Positions 23,177 through 35,580 of a stretch of DNA of 64,000 nucleotides are shown here, piece after piece. The stretch lies in assembly GCA_036365515.1 (NCBI GenBank), contig CM070873.1:176997604-177061603 (forward strand), given 5' to 3'. The DNA comes from Torymus aiolomorphi. Lineage: Eukaryota > Arthropoda > Insecta > Hymenoptera > Torymidae. Every line of letters starts with the position of its first letter. Position 1 is the first letter of the stretch. Under the pieces are notes generated by a model, which was not told the origin of the DNA, searched no databases, and saw only the letters and a list, made by a program, of their open reading frames with translations. Made by a program: the position numbers and the translations under genes.

Positions 23177-23370
23177 AAATTTTTTTTATCTTTTTTTCTG
23201 CTATAATGTAATTGATATTCGTTAAGGAAACAAGTTTCATTAACAAATTAGCGTTGTATAATAGTTTTTTATGTGTGTATTGTCACGTGATTAATCACGT
23301 GAAAAATCACGCCAAACGTCACGTAAGAAATCCCGTGAAAAATCAAGTGAGAAATCACGTGATATCTCAT

Positions 23371-24183
23371 GACATACTCGGCCGATTTTAACCAGAGAGG
23401 TATCATTTTTTTGCAATTTGCTTTCACAGGTGGGGTCGATAGTCTATTTTTGTCAATTTCGATTTTCTTTTTTTTTATAGCCGTTTCTCAATTTTGAAAA
23501 TTTTTATTTTGGTATTTTTAAATATTTAGAACTAATATTCTTAATAGTATGAATGCACTTTACGCAGGATAAAATTCTCTATAATTAAAAAAAAAGTCAA
23601 TAGCTATATCCTGTCATATGTTATCAAGGAGCGCGGGAATTCTCCGAAGGCAAGTATAGAACGAGCCTAAGAGTCGACCGTGCTATTCATTTTCTTTGAA
23701 ATAGGTGCCCGATTTTTTTGTCTATTTACTGCGCTTTTAAATCGCTTTTAAATTTATTGAAATTAATTTACAAGATACTTTTTATATTGTCCATTCAAAC
23801 AAAAAAAGTTTCATGTAAAAAGACGTTCTCATTACACAGCAATATTAGGATTAAATTTTGGAGTGCGTTACTTTGATTTGTCGATTCATCATTTTCAGAC
23901 TTCGGTTTTCTTCCGACCGTGTATATATATATATATATATATAAATATTTATCTGCAACGGTTCGTTCCGGGACGTTTACACTGTACATCGCTGTTATTT
24001 CCGGGACGCGCTGTTTTTTTCGGGACGTCCCGGAAATTTTTCTGTACGTAAGCGTTATTTCTGGGACGCGTCTAGAGTCAACCCCAGGGATATTATTTCT
24101 TTAGTCACGCGCTTATATAGGGAACTCTGAAGAGATAAACTATAATAGGACCCTGTAGATTACCAGAAATAACGTGTATAGGT

Positions 24184-24275
<92 letters not shown>

Positions 24276-24690
24276 ATAAGATTCTTCCGAACGGTATATA
24301 TATACAAGACTTTTTGAAGTCATTAAAAAATAATGTAAAATAAAACCATGATGTATTCGAGTGAAATTTATTATCTACTTAATACAAAGCATAAATGATT
24401 AAAACTAAGAGAGTGGTATAATAAGTTATAAGTGAATTACTAGCTAATCTATGAATCCAGAATCAATATGAAAAAAAGCTGGAACACGAGTTCATAATAT
24501 ATGTGAATGAAAATTTTAACCAATCAATGTAAATTAGCTCATAGATGATACAAAGATTCATGAAGAAGAATTTATGTAATGAATCATATAACCGCAAAAG
24601 TCCAAGGGGCAATTCATTTCTTGTTTAAGTCTCATGAACCATGGTGTTTTACTTATACTTGTTTGTACAAGAAAAGTGTATCTTCTAAAG
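23371..24690. other. AT-rich noncoding sequence with (TA)n tract
   Basis: No gene was found. There is a (TA)n microsatellite at 24186-24272 and a shorter one at 23921-23942. Short repeats of CCGGGACG occur at 23970-24070. The frames there follow the microsatellite. Confidence 0.7.
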
Positions 24691-24966
24691 TAATTTAAAG
24701 TAGAAATAATATATAACTTTCTACGAAAGTATAAAATAAGGTAAGTATAAGTTTTTCCTGGAATCTATAAAAATAAAAAGAATTATTTTCATATATGACT
24801 TTACAATTAATAGTATTGTTAATGAAAAATGTTATACTAATTTTAAATGGAAGATATCGCCATTCCAATGATTCGTGGTGATATGTATGGAAGACATTGC
24901 TGGTGATGCCAGTACAGTCGCCAGTGTATCGAATAATGATTCCAGTTTTAGTACCCAAAAACAATA

Positions 24967-25810
24967 CAAAAGAGAAAGCCGTAATAGATTATTCTTCGTT
25001 ATCGGATAATCTGATAGATGTTGACAAGGCTGATCTTAAATCTTAAAAGACTAATGAGGAGTTTGAACAACTGCGTAAAAAGGCTAAGAAGGTAAAGACA
25101 CAGTTTGAGTAGGTCAAGAAAGAACGATATAATAGGTTCACAACTTCCCATTTACAAGGTATAGAAATATAAATTAATTTATCAAGTTCTATAACAATTA
25201 TGTTCAATATTTTGAATTATATTAACATTTACATGATTTTAGAGTTTGGTGAAAAATCAATCTGCTCAAGCCGTCCTTGGTCCAGAAAATCCAGAAGAGC
25301 CTTAGATGGAATCAATTACAATTGTGTTGCTCCAGGTAAGCGTTTCCAACCTATGTCCAATCTTTCTGGAGGTGAAAAGACTGTAGTAGCACTTGCACTT
25401 CTGTTTGCAATCTATAGGTACTATGCACAAGGCTGCGATAAAATTTTGTGTGTTTTTTTCTTAAATACAGCCTATATATTTTTTACAATACATAATCTAT
25501 ATTTATAGTTATCAACCAGCTCCATTTTTCATGTTGGATGAAATAGATACTGCTTTAGATATAATACAAACATTGGTAAAGTAGCAAGCTATATTAGAGA
25601 CAAAACAAATTTTCTACAAACTATTGTCATATCATTGAAAGAAGAGTTTTATTTGCAAACAGATGCACTTATCGGAATTTACCCTGATGTAAGTTTCAGT
25701 TTATAATAAGTAAAACATTCACTTATGGCAATTTATATTTTTAGGTCGGAGAATGCTTAGAAAGTAAAGTTTTAACATTAGATTTGACATCATTCCCATC
25801 ACAAGTTTAG
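24967..25810 (+). pseudogene. Smc1: SMC1 (cohesin) 3'-end gene fragment, introns retained
   Basis: Pieces in order match the C-terminal ATPase end of SMC1: the coiled-coil end (NEEFEQLRKKAKKVKTQFE), [36 protein letters not shown], the ABC signature [18 protein letters not shown], Walker [15 protein letters not shown], then VISLKEEFY and VLTLDLTSFPSQV with a stop. Three introns with GT..AG borders remain (about 25161-25242, 25418-25508 and 25690-25744), so this is a genomic copy, not a retrocopy. Stops (in the first exon and after PEEP) and a two-base insertion after LD make it non-functional. The normal protein is a cohesin subunit of about 1,230 aa, and only the last ~200 residues are here. 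Confidence 0.88.
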
Positions 25811-28096
25811 TATCTACATTTTTATAAAAATGCGAAAAAAGATATTTTTTCAGTACACTGATCATGAATGTAACAAATTTCGACAATGCAATTCATAAGA
25901 ATGTAGAAATAATAGATTCAATGTGTATTATAAGATTCAATCTATTATCAAAATGTGACAAGAGCTGCTAGGAATTAACAACTAAGATATTTTAGACAGT
26001 ATTGTTCAAAAAGTACCAAAAAGTATTATGTTTTGAAGTCAATTCTTCAAAATAAAATAAGGTAATTGCGATTTTCATAGATCATCCATCTAGTTGAAGA
26101 TCATATTCAAGCTGGTGGATTTTTTTGAAGACTTATGAAATAAGCTCAGCCCGATACAAATATTTTATTGTATTCTTATAAAGTGATCCGTGTTCATAAA
26201 TATAATATAATTATAGTGAAATCAGTGCAAGTTTTCAGATCAGATATAATAAAATGTTTTGTATAATAAATAAAATAAAGTAGTTGTATGATGTGTTAAA
26301 TGAAGTGTTTATAACAAATTTAGAACCTCTACTTAAAATCAGAATTTAAAATATTGGTCAGACGTTAGAGCCTTGGCTAAAAAAAGCATCTTCTGTCTAT
26401 ACTTCAAGAAACTTAGTTGATAGTAGTGATGTGCTCCTGTACATATTTACTTAAACACCAATTAAAAGATTAAGCCAAATGAACATTAAAATACAGAAAA
26501 AAGCAAAAATAATGTGTTATTGTTGTGAAAATTTCAACGAATAAAAGTGCTCAGTTAATTTAATTTTATAATTTTCTCACGGTGGGAGACGTCAAAATAT
26601 TTCAGAGGATTTCTCAGTAAATATTTTTCTACACAAGATTCAGATAATTATTTGAAAAAGTATACAAGAATGTTAAGGAAGCTTTTATTATCAGTAATTC
26701 TTAGTTCATAAACTGATTGTTTTTAATTTTACAAGATGTGTGTCAATCATGAGTTATTAAATTAAGATGTTTTATATTTTCTACTATAAAAGAATATCGA
26801 GAAAGCTTTTTTCTCCCAATGATTCTTAGTTTATAAACTTTTGTTTTTAATTTTGCAAGATGTGTCTGATAGGTTATTAATTCAAGTGGTTTCTAGTGAA
26901 AACTTCAATGAATTCGAGTGTTGAAAATAATGTAATTAATGATTGGCTTATGGTGAGGGACGCCAAATGTTTCAGAGGATCCATTTGTTATGTGAATATA
27001 CAGTAAATGAAACCATAATATAAATTACTGTAATGGCTACTTTTTGAATCTGCAACCAACATTTTAATTTGCTAGCTGATTGTGATGCAGTAGTATGATT
27101 AGTATATCTAGTACCCTTGCAAGTCTTCGATAAAATATTATGAAAAAGAAATATGTGGATACCAAAATAATGAAACGAATTCCAGCTTTAGAATGTGCAA
27201 TAGAAGGCTAAAGGTAAATTTTAGCACAAATTTAATAATGTAATAGTAATTTGTCAAATAAATAAGAGCAAATGGATGCATAAGAGTGTTTTGTGAAAAA
27301 ACTTAGTATCAGGTGCTGTTACGTAAGGCTAGTTAAGTTGGCAAACTTTGAGCTTCGCATTTTGTGAAGGCTAGAGGATTAGGTGATTTCAGAGAAATAG
27401 ATGCGGAAGAGTAGTTTTTAAAAAACTTTGTACCGCCTGCTGCTATGGAAATGGCAGTTGACATGAGAACTCAACTTGTCAGCCAACTTTGAGCTTCGAG
27501 TTTTATAAACCCTGGCGCAAGAAAAAAATGTAAATTTCTGCACATTTTCGTAAACTTCCGTACATTTCTGTACATTATTGTTAGTTATGAGACTTTTGTA
27601 CGGATTTGTACAGAAATGTACGAAAATGTACGGAAACATACGGAAATGTACTAAAATGTACGTAAATGTACGTAAATGTACAGGAATGTACAAGAATGTA
27701 CGAAAACGTAAATAAATATAAATCGAAGCTTATTAATAATAATATTATAAAGAATGTGTTGTTAATATTGAATATTAATATTAATTACGTCCAAGTGTGT
27801 ATTTTAAGTCAATACACGGATACATGAAATAAACGGATGAAATAATTTTTGCATGTCTGTATTATAATAATTTTGAGTTATTCCATCAACATTAACTAAA
27901 TAACATAACCTGCAATAATACAATAGTCTAAAAAACTCACTTTCAACTCAATGATTTTAACATTAATCACATTTATCAATTTTGGAATATACTTATCATT
28001 TTTAAATTGAGAAAGAATTTAAAGTGTTTATAGTAGTTAAATGTAAGATATATGGGCGATTTGGATTATTACAGACAAGTATTTTTCGATACCGCA
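25811..28096. other. AT-rich noncoding sequence within the composite unit
   Basis: No gene was found. The segment at about 26300-27500 is similar, inverted, to 53800-54900 (for example CAAACTTTGAGCTTCG versus CTTGAAACTCAAAGTTG), so both are copies of one dispersed repeat. Confidence 0.6.
27530..27715. repeat. GTAC-rich 10-bp minisatellite, itself inverted
   Basis: About ten tandem units of the type AAATGTACGT, preceded by the inverse orientation (ACTTCCGTACATTTCTG). The two orientations meet near 27585. The frame 27418-27693 on the minus strand is a translation of this repeat. Confidence 0.8.
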
Positions 28097-28160
28097 GATG
28101 GTAAAGCATTTGCTCAGTAACCTGAAGATTGTCGGTTCGATTCCCAATGAGGTAAATTTT
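28097..28160 (+). repeat. Third tRNA-like sequence
   Basis: GATACCGCAGATGGTAAAGC is followed by CGGTTCGATTCCCAATGAG and a T-rich tract. The B box is a good match. It is related to the tRNA-like parts of the foldback at 21695-23370 (shared CAGTAACC and GAGGTA/TAGGTA positions). Confidence 0.5.
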
Positions 28161-28242
28161 TTTTTTAATTTTTTATAATTTTATTGCTTTGTCCAATACT
28201 TATCTAATTTACTTTCAAAATATTAAAGTATTTTTTAATACA

Positions 28243-31200
28243 TCCCCCACTCTCTCTCTCTCTCTCTCAACAAGTGACAAGCTCTCTAAAAAAAATTTTA
28301 TAAGAGCTTGAATATTATTTTTGAACAGTCAACACTTCCTTTAAAAACATAATGTCTTAAGGATTTTACAAAAGTTTAAACTAAGGCAAGTATTAGTATT
28401 CGTATTCTTTTTAGTATTCGTCTCTCTCCCTCTCCCTCTCTCTTCCTCCCTCTCTTTCCCATCTCTCTCCCTCACTCATGTCTCCCCGATTTCTTCTTTC
28501 TTCCCCTCTCTCTTCCTCCCTCTCTTTCACCACCCTCTCTGTTAATCTCCCCTCTTTCTTCCACCCTCTCTTTCTCCACCCTCTCTGTTAATCTTCCCTC
28601 TTTCTATCTCTTCCTCTCTCTCCACATCCGTCAAACTGTACGAAAAACTTTAATGAGAGCTTAAATATTTTTTCAAAACAATCAACACGTTGTTAAAAAA
28701 CCTAATTTATTAAGTACGTTCTCATAACATAGTTTGTCTAGTCCTTTTATTCGTCTAATCTCATCTATTCAATAAGCACTCTCTACAAATGGTAATAATT
28801 TTTTATAATTTAAAACTTTCTACGAAAGTATAAAATAAGGCAAGTATAGAAGTTTTTTCTGTATAATCTACCCATCCTCTCTCTCTCTCTCTCAACATTC
28901 GTCAAACTCTGTATATCAGAAACTTTAATGAGAGCTTAAATATTTTTTGAAAACAAAACGTTATTTTAAAAACTAATTTTTTAAGTACGTTTTAGCAACA
29001 GAATTTGTCTAGTCCTTTTATTTCTTCTAATCTCATCTATGTATTCAATAAGCACTTTCTAAAAATGGTAATAGTTTTTTATATGACAGTATAAATAATA
29101 ATATTATTAATATAAAACTTTCTACGGAAGTATAAAATAAGGCAAGTATAGAAGTTTTTTAGTCTATAAAATAATAATATTTATGATTTTTTTAAAGAAA
29201 TCAAATAAGTGCTAGTGAAAAAGTCTTTTACTTTTTTGAGTCAATGTATGCTGATGCTGAACAAATTATATGTAACTAAATACATTCAAATTATTCACTG
29301 CAAATCAAACAAACGAAAGTTGTGAAATCAGTTATCGATAGTCCAGTAAAGCAGACAACTATCCGAAACCACTGTTTGACTATTCTCAGAAATGTATTCA
29401 AATTTGTTCAACTTTCTATATAAGTTAAACACAAGAAAGTACTGAAATCCATTTATTGTGTTCAAGTACCCATAAGTTAACTTGACTGACATAATAGAAC
29501 TTTTCGTATCTACACAAAATTATTCAGCCAGCAGTCATAAAGTACCTACTACTTAACGCCCAAGAGGCTTAATAGTTCACATACTCCTACAAAATTTTAC
29601 AGAACCTACGTACTTTACGCCCGTGTGGGCGAAAATTATTTAATTATATAACTATAATGTCTTCTTTTTCGTCTAAAATTCACAAGAATTTATTCAGATA
29701 TTTACGACAAGTCAAAGCCTACATCAAAAATTACCCAATTACCAACACATCCCTATGTTTCATTATTCTTTCTCAATTTTGAACTTTCTATAATATTACG
29801 CATCTTGGAAGGGCAAAAGAAGTCTAGAACTGCTCCAGCAGGGGTGGTCCTCCTTTCTCCCATACATACTTGGCGGGCCCGACGGTTTGCAGTTCAAGGT
29901 GCAGTAGCATTGTCATTTTCATATAAATATTCATATGTTTAAAGATCAGATAAAATGTTTATAGCACGGTGTGACCTAAGTTCGCACTTAGGTCACGCCT
30001 ATCCGTGACTTAAGTAGTCGATGATTGCACCGCGTTTATCGCGCTCGCTGCGCTCGCGCGCTAACCTCACGGTGCAACAAATGGACTGCTTAAGGCACGA
30101 ATAGGCGTGACAGTGGACTTATGTAAACGTGCTATAAAATAATATACGATACTTATGAATTGAGTTGCCCATCACAGGACGTGAATTATCGCCCTCGCTA
30201 CGCTCGGGCGCTAACCTCACGCCGTGCAATAATGGGCCACTTAAGTCACACGTATCGTAATGTACTAATAAATCGATTGCTTGTACATATTCAATAGAAG
30301 GTGTAAGCCCTCGTGAAAATATCATTTGAGATCCCATAATATATAAAATCGCAGATGACATCTCGTATATGAGAGATCTCATATGGGATCTGGTGTCTGA
30401 CATACTCGTATGAGATCTCATATTTACACGCGGAAAAGGATGAAAAATAGGTTGCTTATAAAATGGTTAGTAAATTTAAAGCACTTTTGACTAGACTATA
30501 AATTTATATAAATATGGCATCGGGCCCGCCAAGTATGTATGAGAGAAAGGAGGACCACCCCTACTGGAGCAGCTCTAGACTTCTTTTGTCCTTCCAAATG
30601 CGTAATATTATAGAAAGTTCAAAATTGAGAAAGAATAATGAAAAATAGTGTTCTGTTGGTAATTGTGTAATTTTTTATGTAGGCTTTAACTTGTCGTAAA
30701 TATCATACACGGGCGTAAAGTACCTAGGTTCTGTAAAATTTTGTAGGAGTATGTGAACTATTAAGCCTCTGGGGCGTTAAGTAGTAGGTACTTTATGTCT
30801 GCTGGCTGAATAATTTTGAGAAGATACGAAAAGTTCTATTATGTCAGTCAAGTTAACTTATGGGTACTTGAACACAATAAATGGATTTCAGTCCTGTCTT
30901 GTGTTTAACTTATATAGAAAGTTGAACAAATTTGAATACATTTCTGAGAATAGTCAAACAGTGGTTTCGGAGAGTTGTTTGCTTTACTTGACTATCGATA
31001 ACTGATTTCACAACTTTCGTTTGTTTGATTTGCAGTGAATTTGAATGTATTTAGTTACATATAATTTGTTTAGCATCAGCATACATTGACTCAAAAAAGT
31101 AAAAGACTTTTTCACCAGTATTTATTTGATTTCTTTTAAAAAATCATAAATATTATTATTTTATAGACTAAAAAACTTCTATACTTGCCTTATTTTATAC

Positions 31201-32049
31201 TTCCGTAGAAAGTTTTATATTAATAATATTATTATTTGTACTGTCATATAAAAAACTATTACCATTTTTAGAAAGTGCTTATTGAATACATAGATGAGAT
31301 TAGAAGAAATAAAAGGACTAGACAAATTCTGTTGCTAAAACGTACTTAAAAAATTAGTTTTTAAAATAACGTTTTGTTTTCAAAAAATATTTAAGCTCTC
31401 ATTAAAGTTTCTGATATACAGAGTTTGACGAATGTTGAGAGAGAGAGAGGATGGGTAGATTATACAGAAAAAACTTCTATACTTGCCTTATTTTATATTT
31501 TCGTAGAAAGTTTTATATTATAAAAAATTATTACCATTTGTAGAGAGTGCTTATTGAATAGATAAGATTAGACGAATAAAAGGACTAGACAAACTATGTT
31601 ATGAGAACGTACTTAATAAATTAGGTTTCTTAACAACGTGTTGATTGTTTTGAAAAAATATTTAAGCTCTCATTAAAGTTTTTGGTACAGTTTGACGGAT
31701 GTCGAGAGAGAGGAGGAGATAGAAAGAGGGAGGATTAACACAGAGGGAGGAGAAAGAGAGGGAGAGAGAGAGAGGGGAAGAAAGAAGAGATGGGGCAGAG
31801 GATGAGTAAGAGAGAGAGAGATGGGGCGGAGAGTGAGGAAAAGAGAGGGTGAGGAAGAGAGGGAGAGAGACGAATGCTAAGAAAAATACGAATACTAATA
31901 CTTGCCTTAGTTTAAACTATTGTAAAATCCTTAAGACATTATGTTTTTAAAGGAAGTGTTAACTGTTCAAAAATAATATTCAAGCTCTTATAAAATTTTT
32001 TTTAGAGAGCTTGTCACTTGTTGAGAGAGAGAGAGAGAGGGGGGGGTGT
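28243..32049. repeat. Giant inverted repeat, arms ~1.5-1.6 kb
   Basis: The left arm (28243 to about 29886) is matched inverted by the right arm (about 30514 to 32049). Examples are CTCTCTCAACAAGTGACAAG with its complement at 32015, and CATACATACTTGGCGGGCCC with its complement at 30520-30545. The CT-rich block 28420-28630 pairs with the GA-rich block 31700-31870. The ~620-bp loop holds smaller palindromes. Neither arm contains a gene. Confidence 0.85.
29887..30513. repeat. Loop of the giant inverted repeat with nested palindromes
   Basis: GTGACCTAAGT-TCGC-ACTTAGGTCAC (29971-29996) is a perfect short hairpin. GCCTATCCGTGACTTAAG..TTGCACCG pairs imperfectly with the segment ending near 30110. 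Loop sequences CGCTCGCTGCGCTCG (about 30040) and CCTCGCTACGCTCGGG (about 30185) resemble those at 32265-32300 and 61975-61995. The frame 30119-30421 is not supported as a gene. Confidence 0.65.
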
Positions 32050-32232
32050 ATTGATAGTTATAAAAACATATTTGATCTCTAATTAAATTTTGTTGCAGTA
32101 GTGTATAGTTTAAATATAAAATATGTTTATTCATTATACTTTTTTAAAATGATTAAATAATTCATTAATATTTGAGGTATGTTGATAAATAAAATAGTAT
32201 TGATTGTATGATTAAGTCATAATAGTACATTT

Positions 32233-32342
32233 CGAGACTAGTGCGAGAATTTGATTTTCCCCTCGTGTGACTGTTTGTACCCGAGCGAAGCGAGGGTGAA
32301 AAGGTCACACGAGGAGAAAATCAACTTCTCATACAAGTGTCG
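32233..32342. repeat. Palindromic MITE-like hairpin
   Basis: Arms 32233-32271 and 32304-32342 are near-perfect complements (for example TTGATTTTCCCCTCGTGTGA) around a loop containing CCCGAGCGAAGCGAGGG. It has the same design as 61922-62052. Confidence 0.8.
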
Positions 32343-32536
32343 AACCGTATTTTTTGACACGACGTGCGAGAAGTGAGATTTTTGCACGTATCGTTTAACG
32401 CAGCGTGCGAGAAATCGAACTTCTCGCAGGGAGTTTCAAAAAAACAATTTATTTATTTTTATGAATTCCAGGAAAAATTTATACTTGCCTTATTTTATAC
32501 TTACGTAGAAAGTTTTATTATTTCTACTTTAAATTA

Positions 32537-33014
32537 GTTTAGATAAATGTATAAATCAAATATTTTCGAGAAAAAAATGTTAATTGCTTTCATTTTGGTG
32601 GAAACATTTTTCGAAGATTCTGTAGATATTTCAAAATAAAATTTGTTAAAAAAAGCATTTGTTTTCATAACAAGTTTGTCGAAACGATATAAAGTAAGCT
32701 TCAAATTAATACCTTAAAGATGTCACAACCTAAATAAGGCTATTGTTTTAGGATCGATGGTAAAAAGCCTCAATTTGGGGAATTATTGTAGATGAAACCT
32801 TATAGTCACAAGTTTTCAGAGGGAGTATCCATGCGAAAATTTATGACACGATTTATCAATTTATTTAAGTGAAAGCAGTAAAATTTTAATGATTCAAATT
32901 TTTACATATACATTCCTTTTCCTATATTTTTCTGCTTTGTTTATGGATAGACGAATGAACATGGAATAAGCTCATGTACGTAGCACATACTCGTATAAAT
33001 GTATTTCCCTTAGG
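32537..33014. other. AT-rich noncoding sequence
   Basis: No gene or structured repeat was recognised. Confidence 0.6.
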
Positions 33015-33182
33015 GACTGTCTCCATAAGTGTACCTGTGCCTAGGCTCACTGACTCTGACTCAACAATGAACCAATCGAAATTAAGCTTGCAAGCTCGAG
33101 GCTTGACTTTGAATACTCCGATTGGTGTAGAGCTGAGTCAGAGTCAGTGAGTCTAGGCACAGGCACACTTATGGAGACAGTC
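33015..33182. mobile_element. MITE 1
   Basis: Inverted ends GGACTGTCTCCATAAGTGT..ACACTTATGGAGACAGTCC continue as near-complementary arms of about 50 bp (CTGTGCCTAGGCTCACTGAC..). The centre is short and no coding capacity is present. Confidence 0.88.
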
Positions 33183-33190
33183 CTTTACTT

Positions 33191-33394
33191 AGGGGCAATG
33201 TACATAAGGGCCGTTCCGCTCAGCTCTGCTCTGCTCTGCTCCATTCCGCTCTACTCCGTTCCAGAATTCTGAAACAAGTAAAGGGAAAATCGCTTACAAA
33301 CAGAACTGAACTGAAATTGGACCGGGTTTGAGCAAAACAGAATAAAACAGAGCAGAGCAGAGCAGAGCAGAACGGCGCTTACGTACATCGCCCC
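33191..33394. mobile_element. MITE 2
   Basis: The ends GGGGCAATGTACATAAG..CTTACGTACATCGCCCC form an inverted repeat that extends into GCTCTGCTCTGCTC and its complement. TTA on both sides may be a short target duplication. It is a separate family from MITE 1, eight bases away. Confidence 0.85.
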
Positions 33395-34233
33395 TTATTC
33401 CTAAATGTGTCAATCTATACATCTTGTTCTTCTTTATTGTCCAATAAAAAATAGAGAAAAAATAGAAATTGGAATTATGCACTACAATGTTGACAAGATT
33501 TTTAAAAAGAGCCTTTATGAACAATCTCTCATCATATATTAGATTATTACACGAACAAAAAATTGTGTTGGAAAAATGACTATTTTTTATATAGTAAACG
33601 TGGGATAGATTCAAATTTTCATGAAAATTACTACAATTTAGGGTAAAAATTGATATTTGTGTAGTAAAAGTTACAAAATCATAGCAATTTTTATTATAAA
33701 TTATAGTAATTTTCATGAAAATTTGAGTCTGTCCCACGGTTACTATAGAAAATAGTAATTTTTCCTACACAATTTTTCTCCGTGTATATAAACTTATACA
33801 GGGATAAATGTAGAATATGTTATGCATGCAATCCAAACTCCAGAATGAATGTTACCAAACCAGTATAACTATGGCCAAATGCTTCATAAAAGGCTTATAG
33901 CACCAACACTTCACAAGACTCATAAATTCACTGCATAACTTTCTGACAGGAACAAAGGTTCTAATGTACATACTTTTACATGCCAGCACATCTTTTGCTT
34001 TCTTTAAAAGTTTATTTGAATATGAGCACTATTGTTTTATGTAATTATATTTACATTATATTACAGATTTATTTATTTAAAGATATAAAGAAAATATGCC
34101 CTGGCCCTCGAGCATTTAGAAAACTTGAATCTCAAAGTTGGCCAAGAAGTTGAGTTCTGTCACCTACCATTTTCATAATAGTAGCAGATACAAATTTTGT
34201 TCTTTAATTTTATCAAATTTTAAAAGCTCTGAA
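33395..34233. other. AT-rich noncoding flank of Polinton B
   Basis: No supported gene. The minus-strand frame 33294-33737 starts across an inverted repeat (CAAATTTTCATGAAAATTAC around 33612 and its inverse near 33710) and has no recognisable features. About 34100-34210 resembles 53830-53930 and 27380-27500. Confidence 0.6.
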
Positions 34234-34239
34234 CACAGT
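34234..34239. repeat. Target site duplication, left, Polinton B (CACAGT)
   Basis: CACAGT sits directly before the AGTAGTATATGG terminus and is repeated exactly at 53606-53611. Six bases is the duplication length known for Polintons. Confidence 0.95.
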
Positions 34240-35336
<1,097 letters not shown>

Positions 35337-35560
35337 AAATTACAAGGCGCTCGCATACGCCGCACGCGCACACGCACGCGCAAGTGTACAAATTTTACGG
35401 CGTGCGCAGACGCCTCATTCACACACACACACACACACACACGTACACACACACACACACACAAATTACAAGGCGCTCGCATACGCCGCACGCGCACACG
35501 CACGCGCAAGTGTACAAATTTTACGGCGTGCGCAGACGCCTCATTCACACACACACACGT
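35337..35560. repeat. Two-copy direct repeat (~125 bp unit)
   Basis: AAATTACAAGGCGCTCGCAT.. through ..GCGTGCGCAGACGCCTCATT occurs at 35337-35424 and again at 35462-35549, separated by (CA)n. The GC-rich core holds GCGCACACGCACGCGC. Confidence 0.9.
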
Positions 35561-35580
35561 GCGCACTCACTGATGAGTTT

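Larger units (their letters stand above)
21695..23370. mobile_element. Large foldback element with nested palindromes and tRNA-like sequences
   Basis: The left arm (from about 21695) and right arm (to about 23370) are inverted copies over roughly 800 bp. The outer parts consist of repeated TCACGTGATTT units. Further in are a tRNA-like sequence, the phrase GCAGTGCCGGTAAAGTAG and AT-rich sequence. At the centre (about 22350-22440), ATTCAATTTGCTATTTAGTT is followed directly by its inverse, and part of the right arm is duplicated (22410-22520 and 22590-22700). No protein-coding frame was found. It is probably a non-autonomous foldback transposon. Confidence 0.8.
24691..32536. mobile_element. Composite unit bounded by inverted repeats of ~85 bp
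   Basis: 24691-24775 (TAATTTAAAGTAGAAATAAT.. then ACTTTCTACGAAAGTATAAA) is repeated inverted at about 32450-32536. The inner motif ACTTTCTACG(A/G)AAGTATAAAATAAGG also occurs near 28807 and 29115 and inverted near 31190 and 31490. Inside lie an SMC1 gene fragment, a GTAC minisatellite, a tRNA-like sequence and a giant inverted repeat. No transposase was seen, so if mobile it is non-autonomous. The outer boundaries are inferred from the inverted repeat alone, and no clear target duplication was found. Confidence 0.55.

Noticed and set aside
28420..28640. CRISPR-like or satellite array
   Set aside because: It is irregular CT-rich low-complexity sequence without spacer-repeat structure, and the DNA is eukaryotic.
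30119..30421. 100-aa minus-strand frame in the loop of the giant inverted repeat
   Set aside because: It is produced by palindromic sequence (repeated GAGATCTCAT) and has no recognisable features.
33294..33737. 147-aa minus-strand frame
   Set aside because: It runs through an AT-rich inverted repeat and a MITE, has no domain-like pattern and biased composition.
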